The notes beneath the pieces were generated by a model, which saw nothing but the letters and a program-made list of their open reading frames with translations, had not been told where the DNA came from and made no database searches. A stretch of DNA of 5,248 bases from JAAYAY01 sp964429355 (GTDB lineage Bacteria; Planctomycetota; Planctomycetia; Pirellulales; Thermoguttaceae). Both the position numbers and the translations under genes were made by a program. Of this stretch, positions 1 to 5,067 are shown piece after piece. Where the stretch lies: the NCBI GenBank assembly GCA_964429355.1, contig CAYSCH010000527.1, positions 1-5,248 on the forward strand, in the 5' to 3' direction. The stretch's first letter is position 1; every line of letters starts with the position of its first letter.

Positions 1-5
1 GATCG

Positions 6-113
6 GTGGCGAGACTGTATGCCAACGAGAACTTCCCACTGCCCGTGGTGGAAGGATTGCGGCAGTTTGGCCACGATGTGATCACAAGACCGACCCTCAG
101 CCGATCGGTTTGA
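6..113 (+). pseudogene. Truncated DUF5615 (PIN-like toxin) N-terminus
   Basis: A GTG-started frame of 35 codons begins ARLYANENFPLPVVEGLRQF and continues with GHDVIT. This closely matches the N-terminus I know for DUF5615 PIN-like proteins, including the acidic residue in the YANENFP segment that contributes to the predicted nuclease site. Family members are usually around 110-120 residues. Here the match ends after GHDVIT and the frame closes with TGA at 111-113 after the unrelated tail RPTLSRSV. The later acidic residues and most of the fold are therefore missing, and the product should be inactive. Such genes normally sit downstream of a small DUF433-type antitoxin gene, which would lie just outside the window. 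The start at GTG 6 is inferred from family alignment, because only five bases precede it. The family call is fairly sure. The cause of truncation (frameshift or junction with foreign sequence near position 90-113) is not settled. Confidence 0.62.
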
Positions 114-210
114 GCAAGACTGGCAATGGGTCGGAAGCTGAGGCACTCACTCTGAAACGCCCGTTGAAGTTGTCATAATGGGATCCATCGGTCGGGCCGA
201 TTCGGTGTTG

Positions 211-217
211 GGTGGGG
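211..217 (+). promoter_or_regulatory. Purine-rich ribosome binding site
   Basis: GGTGGGG lies 8 bases before the ATG at 226 and only 2 bases before the in-frame ATG at 220. The spacing favours 226 as the start of the small membrane protein, which gives the conventional MNDENPYQSP N-terminus. Confidence 0.4.
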
Positions 218-225
218 AAATGGCG

Positions 226-480
226 ATGAATGACGAGAACCCCTATCAGTCGCCGGAATCGGCGCCGGAGCGCGAAAAGAGGCAATCGATTGGCACGGTT
301 TCCGGGATCTTGGTGGGATTGATACTTGGATTGGTGTATGCCGCCGTATTGTTTGTGATTTCGGCGGTTCAGACTCTGTGGCTCCGGGCATTGCTGACAT
401 CCGGCTGCGTGCTGACCGGTGCTCTGGCCAGCGTGTTAATCCGCGACATCGCCCAGAGACATTTGCGACAACGCCGATGA
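226..480 (+). CDS. Small two-helix membrane protein with NPYQSP N-terminus
   Basis: The 84-residue product begins MNDENPYQSP. The NPY(Q/x)SP opening followed by a short charged linker and membrane helices is a signature of many uncharacterised small planctomycete membrane proteins. Residues 11-21 are charged and should be cytoplasmic. Residues about 23-47 form a first helix with closely spaced glycines (GILVGLILG), a helix-packing pattern. Residues about 52-72 form a second helix, and the C-terminus is strongly basic (RDIAQRHLRQRR). The basic C-terminus predicts both ends inside. The frame is open upstream to an ATG at 178, but the ribosome binding site at 211-217 and the motif position argue for 226; ATG 220 is the alternative. 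The stop overlaps the ATG of the next frame (477) in an ATGA junction, so the two were probably translationally coupled. Function is unknown. Expression of the whole stretch is uncertain because the flanks are degraded genes. Confidence 0.68.
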   Translation: MNDENPYQSPESAPEREKRQSIGTVSGILVGLILGLVYAAVLFVISAVQTLWLRALLTSGCVLTGALASVLIRDIAQRHLRQRR

Positions 481-577
481 ACAACACCCCCTCCAGCCGG
501 ACTCGCCGCCGATTCCTCGCCTCTGCTGCGGGCTCCACCCTCCTCCCCGCCGCCATGACTCATGCCGCAGGAACAAC

Positions 578-611
578 GCGGAGTTCTGGGGACGGCGGAG
601 TTCTGGGGACG
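578..611. repeat. Exact 17-bp tandem duplication, REP-like motif
   Basis: GCGGAGTTCTGGGGACG occurs at 578-594 and again, base for base, at 595-611. The second copy runs directly into CCATACATAATAACTC. The GGAGTTCTGGGGACGCCATAC type of motif is one I recognise from short repetitive extragenic elements found near IS200/RAYT-type transposases in environmental bacteria. That recognition is from memory, not a search. It marks the point where the Tat-signal frame loses its original coding sequence. Confidence 0.7.
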
Positions 612-647
612 CCATACATAATAACTCTTGACGGAACACCACGCGGG
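612..647. repeat. Short repeat module, copy 1 (partner at 4603-4635)
   Basis: The stretch begins CCATACATAA, continues through ACTC and GACGGAAC, and ends with GCGGG. The same order of blocks recurs on the same strand at 4603-4635, with three bases of length difference and a few substitutions. This copy is preceded by the 17-bp duplication; the other is preceded by the 101-bp repeat. Confidence 0.65.
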
Positions 648-1007
648 ATCACATTGCCGGCGCTGCCTTTGACCAGTCGTGACGCGGAAACCACTCGCTA
701 CGAAGCCGTGCATAACGCTCTTCCCCCTTGGATTCCTGCCCCTCCTGTTCCGTCGTCGGGCAATCTCCCCTGCGTCTCTGCGCCTTGGCGCGAGCCCCTT
801 TCAAACTCATCGCAGCGCTCAAAGAGAATTCTAGATCCCAGGAAGGTGCCGCACGTCTCCCCGAAAAGAACGATTGTGAGCGTTTCGGAATTCCACGTTC
901 ACTTTTCCCGGGAGATTCCAGAATGTTATACCTGGATATCGACTGACGCAAGCGTTCCGACTGTTTGACTTGCCGATTTGTCGTAAACGCACTACAAAAA
1001 ACGATTT
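648..1007. other. Non-coding stretch without a recognisable gene
   Basis: Both strands were read. The open frames here are short or are the chance extension of the Tat-signal stub, and none shows a domain, a plausible start with a ribosome binding site, or a believable protein composition. Apart from the dispersed repeat at 770-794, I see nothing that explains this stretch. Confidence 0.5.
770..794. repeat. CTCTGCG/CTTGGCGCGAG dispersed repeat fragment
   Basis: The segment reads CTGCGTCTCTGCGCC followed by TTGGCGCGAG. Sequences of the form 'CTCTGCGTCTCTGCGCCTT..GCGAG' are scattered through many environmental bacterial genomes as intergenic repeats. Only one copy is in this window, so its status as a repeat rests on recognition, not on an internal match. 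Confidence 0.4.
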
Positions 1008-1152
1008 CCACAGAAGAACAGAAAACCACAGAGGACACCAAGAGCGAATGGCAAGACGTCAGGAGAAATGCCCTGCAGCACCCAGGTTCCGCGCCTCTTG
1101 ATGTGCCTCCTCCGTGTTCTCTGTGCCTCTCTGTTTGCGTTTTCCTTTGCAG
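1008..1152. repeat. Inverted pair of CACAGAG-type repeats
   Basis: The left arm near 1026-1043 contains ACCACAGAGGACACCAAGAG. The right arm near 1110-1128 contains CCGTGTTCTCTGTGCC, whose reverse complement GGCACAGAGAACACGG matches the left arm at most positions. The arms are about 65 bases apart, so a long imperfect hairpin is possible. The CCACAGAGGACAC / GTGTTCTCTGTGCCTCT wording is typical of a repeat class I recognise from many environmental genomes. No gene is seen between the arms. The element could be a small non-autonomous mobile sequence or two independent insertions in opposite orientation. Confidence 0.55.
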
Positions 1153-1190
1153 AACCCGTTACGGGATAAGTTGTTCGGTCCAATGAAGTC

Positions 1191-1291
1191 CCCAATTCAA
1201 ACCCCACTCCTGACTTCTTCTCTTCATTTTCCTTTCCCCCCATTTTCTTTTCTCTCTCCTTTCCCTCCTGATCTCTGGGCAGTTCCGTGGG
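1191..1291. repeat. 101-bp polypyrimidine dispersed repeat, copy A
   Basis: It runs from CCCAATTCAAAC to GGGCAGTTCCGTGGG and is nearly all C and T on the + strand between about 1205 and 1270. It aligns without gaps to 4500-4600 with 5 substitutions in 101 bases (95% identity), in the same orientation. On the opposite strand it is a purine tract of GGAAA/GAGA type. Open frames read through it on both strands, but there is no sign that it encodes a protein. It ends about 100 bases before the sigma factor start. Confidence 0.88.
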
Positions 1292-1335
1292 CCACGAAAA
1301 CACGCCGCCTCCGAAGGATTCTCTTCGCTTGCGCA

Positions 1336-1341
1336 TATACT
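1336..1341 (+). promoter_or_regulatory. Possible -10 element (TATACT)
   Basis: TATACT differs by one base from the consensus -10 hexamer and lies 48 bases before the chosen sigma factor start. Transcription would begin near 1348, leaving a leader of about 40 bases before ATG 1390. No good -35 hexamer sits at the right distance (GAAGGA at 1313-1318), so this is weak. If correct, it rules out the GTG at 1348 as an ordinary led start. Confidence 0.25.
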
Positions 1342-1389
1342 CTCTAGGTGTCGTCGACCGCCCGGTATGCCCTGGACGAATTGCAGACG

Positions 1390-1971
1390 ATGGACATGAA
1401 GAGCCGTTACGAGTCGCTGCAGAACCGCGATGCCGCGGCGTGGGATGAGTTCTACGAGGAACACGTCCGTGAGTTGTACGGCTTCGTCTTTCGCTTGTTG
1501 CGAGGCGATCCCCAGGCCGCTGCCGACGAGTTGCAGAACATTTGGCTCGACGCCATCAGCCACATCGTGCAGTTCGATCCCAAACGAGGCGAACTCCGCT
1601 CGTGGCTCTTCGGAATTGCCCGACGGAGGGTTGCCCTCTACTGGAGACGACGCCTGGCACGCAGCGGCACCTGCGATCCTGCTCGCAAGGAAATCCCCGT
1701 GGAAGACTTCGACGGCGCCGTCGTACCCGACGACGTTCTCGAACATCTGGAACAAGCCGATGTCGTACAAGCCTCGTTGCTGGCACTGCCCCCCGAGCGG
1801 CGGCAGGTGCTGATCGAAAAGTATGTCCAGGAGCGGTCCGTCGCCCAGATCGCGGCCAGGACCGGCAAGTCGCCCAAGGCGGTGGAGTCGCTCCTTTCTC
1901 GTGCGCGGGGGCAATTCCGAACCTTGCTCCACTGGTATTTCTCCGACACAAGCTGCAGGAACGACCCATGA
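1390..1971 (+). CDS. ECF-type RNA polymerase sigma factor
   Basis: The 193-residue protein has the two-domain build of ECF sigma factors. Region 2 covers residues about 13-85: DAAAWDEFYEEHVRELYGF, then ADELQNIWLDAI as the core-binding and -10 recognition part, then RSWLFGIARRRVALYWRRR. Region 4 covers about 126-183: LLALPPERRQVLIEKYV, then the helix-turn-helix SVAQIAARTGKSPKAVESLL and RARGQF, which would read the -35 element. The linker (90-125) is acidic and variable, as usual. The protein should direct RNA polymerase to a small stress or envelope regulon. The frame is open back to a GTG at 1348 just after an in-frame TAG, but ATG 1390 (MDMKSRYESLQNRD) gives the family's usual short lead-in; ATG 1396 is also possible, and none has a clear ribosome binding site. 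Its stop overlaps the start of the membrane partner downstream, which implies coupled, balanced expression. I cannot assign an ECF subgroup. Confidence 0.93.
   Translation: MDMKSRYESLQNRDAAAWDEFYEEHVRELYGFVFRLLRGDPQAAADELQNIWLDAISHIVQFDPKRGELRSWLFGIARRRVALYWRRRLARSGTCDPARKEIPVEDFDGAVVPDDVLEHLEQADVVQASLLALPPERRQVLIEKYVQERSVAQIAARTGKSPKAVESLLSRARGQFRTLLHWYFSDTSCRNDP
1957..1960 (+). promoter_or_regulatory. Ribosome binding site inside the sigma gene
   Basis: AGGA lies 7 bases before the ATG at 1968, within the last codons of the sigma factor gene. Together with the ATGA overlap it fixes the start of the 790-residue protein, although the frame stays open another 142 codons upstream. Confidence 0.55.
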
Positions 1972-4340
1972 ACGCAGCATCCAGTACCAACGATCCTGGT
2001 CGCGACGATGCAGTGATGCGCGAGCTGCTTCTGCTCGCCGACCGGCAGGAGATTCAGCCCCCCGGCGATGTGCTCGATTCTGTGCGGGCCAGGCTGCACG
2101 AAAACACCGTGCCGTCACCCTCGGCCGCGCCAAGGCGGGCAGCTCGTGGAACCTGGCGAGCTGTCGGCATCGGGGCCGCTGCCGCGGTTGTCGCGCTGAT
2201 TGCCCTGTTCTTCTGGATGCAACCCTCCAGCACCGCGTGGTCTCAAGTCGTCCAGTCTGTTCGTGCCATGCCGTGGATTCACGCGAAAGCCGTCGGCAGC
2301 AAGGGTAACTCGCAGGAATCGTGGGCTTCGTTTTCCCGGAACATCGGCGCCCTCCGCACCGACGACATGGTCCGCTATGACGATTTTCGATCGGGGATCC
2401 GCTACGAGTACGACCCACAGAAGAAGAAACTCTTTCGCCTGTCGACGTCTGGTGAGGTACAGTTCAAATCGGAGGAAGGATTGTTTCACGCGATCTTTCG
2501 CGGGGATGCGACCCTTGGCGATAACTTACTCGGGCAACCCATCGTCCAACAGCGGCAGCGCACGGTGGACGAGCAAGGCCGGCGGTGGATCCTGTACGAA
2601 TTGGAGTTCGCCGATCCTGACAGCAGGGATCTCGGCAAGACGACCTCGGTGGCGATTCGCGTCGATCCCCAAACCAAGCTGCCTGACTCGATGACCTTCA
2701 CCCGCGGGGATGAAAAATGGCAGACCACGATCGACTATCCGGACGAGGGCCCGGCGGACATCTATGCCCTGGGGGTACCGCGAGATGCGCCGGTCGACGA
2801 TCGCACGCCGCCGCCAGACCTCGATCGAATCCTGAAGATCGTCCAGCAGAACCGGCGTGATTTCGGCGACTACCTGGCCGTTGCCGGCGGAGACAATAGC
2901 GACAGGCGGTTTGCCGTGCACTTGATCCGGTGCAAAGGCGACCAATGTCGTATCGACATTGGCCTCGGCGACACCAGCCACGTGGCATCGGCGGCCGACA
3001 TGGAACAGTGGTGGCGGGAGCACGGGAAAGACACCCTGCCCGTGGGATCGGTCCTCTGCGACGGCCGCCGCGTGTATCAGCGCACCTTCGCCGGACCCGA
3101 GCCCGAGTGGGAACTTTCCAATTCCCCCATCCAGCAAACCGGCGGACGCGCCGCCGCGGCACGCATCGGGAGAGTGGCGAAGTACTTCGTCGACCTCAAG
3201 GCGTATCCATCGACACTCTCTCCCGAAGAGCTCGCGTCGACGCCCTTCTTGACGGTTCACCTCGACCCAACGGGCGAGAACGGACCCGCCGGGACCGTTC
3301 GCGTGGAACGGCTGGTCACAGCGACCGGGGCGGCAGCCGTCCAGAGCACGGATAAAGAAGAGTTCTGGCTCCAGCCTGAGTACGGTTACGCCGTCGTCCA
3401 ATACGCCATTTCCCTCAGTCCTGCGGCTCAGCAAGACTCGCTGCCGAAGCCAGACCAATGGATCTGGAAACATGAGGCTTTTCGGCAGACGCCAAGCGGC
3501 GTCTGGTATCCCACCGTGATACGCTGGCAGAACATCCCCCAGTCTGCCGGCAAGAACAAACCGGCTGGCATCGAGGTCGAAGATCAGGTCACGTACTTCC
3601 ACCTCGATTTCGCGGCGGAACTCCCCGACGAACTGTTCAGTCCGGGGTGGCAAGGCAATTTGCTCGGCGGCATCACGTTCCCTCAAGGAGCCGATCTCCT
3701 GACGACCAGCGACCTCGGCAAGATCCGGCCGCCGGGCGGAGTGCCGCTCATCTGCTCTCGAAGTGTGCTCACCCCCGAGGTGCTGAGCAGGGTGAGCCGG
3801 CGGCTGGAGGCGGCGCCCGGAAAGGACCTCGACCAGTGGGTGGCTGAACTGGAACGGATCATGGGCAAGAGAGTCGATTCCTGGACGGACAGACAGGGAT
3901 GCCGCACCAGCTTCGTCACTCGAATGAGTGTGGCCTTCGACGGCTTCAGGTGGAACTCCCAGGCCGCAGATATCCTCTTCCAGCGAGCCCGGAGCCTGCC
4001 GCCGTCCGAAGCCGGAGCCTGGAAGGAAGCCCTGGAAACGTTGCTCAGTGAGAAGATCGAACCGGCGTTCGAGCTCCCGCTCGTCCTCATTCCCATGGAT
4101 GCTCTTTACGAAGGCCAGAACTATAGTGCCGATCGTGCCAGGAAGTACCTGGCTCGCTTGAAGCAACTGACTGCCGGCGACGTCTCACTCTGGAAGGATG
4201 AGGTAGACCAGTTCGGGGGTCGCAACCTCGACGCCGCGATCAACATCGTCCTGCTGGACGATTACTTCGAAAAGGAACAGTTCCAGCGCAAAAAGTTCCA
4301 TGCCGCGATCGAAAAGAAAAAGGTGCCAGCCACCAAATAA
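1968..4340 (+). CDS. Large membrane-anchored sigma-factor partner with LolA/RseB-like outer domains
   Basis: The product has 790 residues. Residues 1-63 are a polar cytoplasmic segment with a leucine-rich helix (AVMRELLLLADR), the part that could contact the sigma factor. Residues 65-84 are a single membrane helix (AVGIGAAAAVVALIALFFWM) preceded by arginines, giving N-in/C-out topology. Residues about 88-275 begin TAWSQVVQSVRAMPWIHAKA and alternate strand-like segments in the style of RseB/LolA lipoprotein-sensing folds. They end in the phrase ADIYALGVPRDAPVDDRTPP, which I associate with planctomycete sigma-partner proteins. Residues about 284-560 look like a second related unit (DLDRILKIVQQNRRDF; EYGYAVVQYAI; TPSGVWYPT). 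Residues about 600-790 are a mostly helical domain I cannot name. There is no zinc-binding anti-sigma motif (HxxxCxxC). The five cysteines (322, 327, 364, 596, 645) are all on the outer side, and C322/C327 could form a disulfide. The ATGA overlap with the sigma gene supports a regulator-sensor pair. The anti-sigma role is inferred from gene order and topology only. Confidence 0.85.
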   Translation: MNAASSTNDPGRDDAVMRELLLLADRQEIQPPGDVLDSVRARLHENTVPSPSAAPRRAARGTWRAVGIGAAAAVVALIALFFWMQPSSTAWSQVVQSVRAMPWIHAKAVGSKGNSQESWASFSRNIGALRTDDMVRYDDFRSGIRYEYDPQKKKLFRLSTSGEVQFKSEEGLFHAIFRGDATLGDNLLGQPIVQQRQRTVDEQGRRWILYELEFADPDSRDLGKTTSVAIRVDPQTKLPDSMTFTRGDEKWQTTIDYPDEGPADIYALGVPRDAPVDDRTPPPDLDRILKIVQQNRRDFGDYLAVAGGDNSDRRFAVHLIRCKGDQCRIDIGLGDTSHVASAADMEQWWREHGKDTLPVGSVLCDGRRVYQRTFAGPEPEWELSNSPIQQTGGRAAAARIGRVAKYFVDLKAYPSTLSPEELASTPFLTVHLDPTGENGPAGTVRVERLVTATGAAAVQSTDKEEFWLQPEYGYAVVQYAISLSPAAQQDSLPKPDQWIWKHEAFRQTPSGVWYPTVIRWQNIPQSAGKNKPAGIEVEDQVTYFHLDFAAELPDELFSPGWQGNLLGGITFPQGADLLTTSDLGKIRPPGGVPLICSRSVLTPEVLSRVSRRLEAAPGKDLDQWVAELERIMGKRVDSWTDRQGCRTSFVTRMSVAFDGFRWNSQAADILFQRARSLPPSEAGAWKEALETLLSEKIEPAFELPLVLIPMDALYEGQNYSADRARKYLARLKQLTAGDVSLWKDEVDQFGGRNLDAAINIVLLDDYFEKEQFQRKKFHAAIEKKKVPATK

Positions 4341-4499
4341 GGCAAGACTGGACAAGAGCATGACCGCCCCGCCATCGGTCGCCCACTTGCCGGTCAGCGT
4401 TGATTCGAGCCGGTTGAGCCGGCCGGTGGCGTACCCTGCTCGGCTGACACAAAAATCCGTACAGGCCCAGGCCCCTGCTGCCCGCCAAAGACCACTCAA
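4341..4499. other. Intergenic spacer after the sigma operon
   Basis: No gene is seen. Self-complementary GC-rich runs occur (for example GCCGGCCGGTGGC near 4415-4430), but none is followed by a T-run, so there is no convincing intrinsic terminator directly after the 790-residue gene. The frame at 4300-4716 crosses this stretch without any protein features. Confidence 0.4.
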
Positions 4500-4600
4500 C
4501 CCAATTCAAACCGCACTCCTGACTTCTTCTCTTCATTTTCCTTTCCTCCAATTTTCTTTTCTCGCTCCTTTCCCTCCTGATCTCTGGGCAGTTCCGAGGG
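4500..4600. repeat. 101-bp polypyrimidine dispersed repeat, copy B
   Basis: Gap-free match to 1191-1291 in the same orientation. The differences are C/G at the 14th base, two near the CTTTCCTCCAATTTTC segment, one in TCTCGCTCC and one in TTCCGAGGG. It lies about 160 bases past the end of the operon, so the two copies bracket the sigma and membrane genes as direct repeats. Two bases later the short module at 4603 begins. Confidence 0.88.
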
Positions 4601-4602
4601 CT

Positions 4603-4635
4603 CCATACATAACACTCGACGGAACTCCAAGCGGG
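4603..4635. repeat. Short repeat module, copy 2 (partner at 612-647)
   Basis: CCATACATAACACTCGACGG then AACTCCAAGCGGG corresponds block by block to 612-647. Here it abuts the 101-bp repeat, while the first copy abuts the 17-bp tandem duplication. The module therefore travels independently of its neighbours, or these are differently decayed versions of one larger composite repeat. Confidence 0.65.
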
Positions 4636-4936
4636 CATTCCTCCGAGACCTTCGTGCTCTTCGCTCCCACTCAGCGACGTGCAACCACGCTGGCACTTTG
4701 CTCATGCTATTCATGAGCGCGCCCTCCTTGAAACGTGAAACGCCAGGGTGCCCTCGCCGGCAAGACCCTTCAAACGACCCCTCCAGTAATCGTCAATTAT
4801 CCGGCCTGCATCCTGGCCAAAAACGCGGCCAGAATTTTCTTCTCCCTGCGCCGCAACGACTTGCGCTCAGGTGTCCCAATGTTTCCAAGATTCCGTTCCC
4901 GCCTCCCCCTACAATCCACCTCTGACCTCCTGACCC
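4636..4936. other. Non-coding stretch before the heptamer array
   Basis: No frame on either strand has a believable start and protein composition. The minus-strand reading over 4797-5105 gets most of its length from the heptamer array and is glycine/serine/arginine low complexity. The only structure I see is the hairpin at 4813-4841. Confidence 0.4.
4813..4841 (+). terminator. Possible intrinsic terminator hairpin
   Basis: CTGGCC (4813-4818) pairs perfectly with GGCCAG (4827-4832) around the 8-base loop AAAAACGC and is followed by AATTTTCTT. The 6-bp GC-rich stem and partial T-run fit a weak intrinsic terminator on the + strand. It lies 470 bases past the operon, so if real it would end read-through transcription and insulate the gene at 5068. 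Confidence 0.3.
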
Positions 4937-5062
4937 GACCCCCGACCCCCGACCCCCAACCCCCGACCCCCGACCCCCGACCCCCGACTCCTGACCCCCG
5001 CCCCTGTCCCCCGTCCTCCTGACTCCTGACTCCCGACTCCTGACTCCCGACTCCTGACTCCT
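4937..5062. repeat. 18-unit heptamer tandem array (GACCCCC / GACTCCY)
   Basis: Eighteen 7-base units follow one another with no change of phase. Seven are GACCCCC (4937, 4944, 4951, 4965, 4972, 4979, 4993), five GACTCCT (4986, 5021, 5035, 5049, 5056), two GACTCCC (5028, 5042) and four are variants (4958, 5000, 5007, 5014). The left part is GACCCCC-rich. The right part, from 5021, alternates GACTCCT and GACTCCC, a 14-base super-unit. Looser copies precede it from 4924. A 7-base unit does not preserve a reading frame, so the array is not coding. On the minus strand, units 4937-4985 give seven runs of five G separated by two bases, a strong potential G-quadruplex. The array ends 5 bases before the ATG at 5068. 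Confidence 0.93.
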
Positions 5063-5067
5063 CCCCT

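Larger units (their letters stand above)
477..968 (+). pseudogene. Orphan Tat signal peptide running into repeat-derived sequence
   Basis: The frame starts at the ATGA overlap with the preceding gene. Residues 1-33 are a clear twin-arginine signal: polar n-region, the motif TRRRFLA (residues 9-15, matching S/T-R-R-x-F-L), a short apolar stretch (SAAGSTLLPAA) and a plausible signal peptidase site after MTHA. In planctomycetes such leaders head sulfatases, Gfo/Idh/MocA oxidoreductases and other exported enzymes. Which one this was cannot be told. From residue 34 the frame enters the 17-bp tandem repeat and then dispersed-repeat DNA, and stays open by chance until TGA 966-968. The remaining sequence is proline-, serine- and arginine-rich and resembles no domain. 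I read this as the 5' stub of a secreted-enzyme gene whose body was deleted or displaced when repeats came in. A complete 163-residue exported protein is formally possible but unlikely. No good ribosome binding site precedes 477, which fits coupling to the upstream gene. Confidence 0.6.

Noticed and set aside
1155..1165. CCCGTTACGGG palindrome as an operator upstream of the sigma gene
   Set aside because: It is too short and sits at the edge of the repeat cluster more than 200 bases from the start. It is likely chance or the edge of a repeat.
992..1336. Minus-strand protein sharing ELPRDQEGKEREKK with another at 4496-4714
   Set aside because: The similarity comes from the 101-bp DNA repeat. 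The encoded peptide is low-complexity, and the flanking parts of the two frames are unrelated.
1542..1967. 142-codon upstream extension of the membrane-protein frame
   Set aside because: It overlaps the sigma factor in another frame and is low-complexity arginine-rich. A ribosome binding site and the ATGA junction place the start at 1968.
1159..2418. 419-codon open frame on the minus strand
   Set aside because: It crosses the repeat, the whole sigma factor gene and the start of the next gene in antisense. It is arginine/proline-rich with no domain, so it is a shadow.
2526..4166. 546-codon open frame on the minus strand
   Set aside because: It lies entirely opposite the 790-residue gene, has no recognisable domain, and is the expected antisense shadow of a GC-rich coding sequence. 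The plus-strand frame has a membrane helix, a ribosome binding site and operon coupling.
4929..5062. CRISPR array
   Set aside because: The repetition is a continuous 7-base tandem without unique spacers, and no cas gene is nearby.
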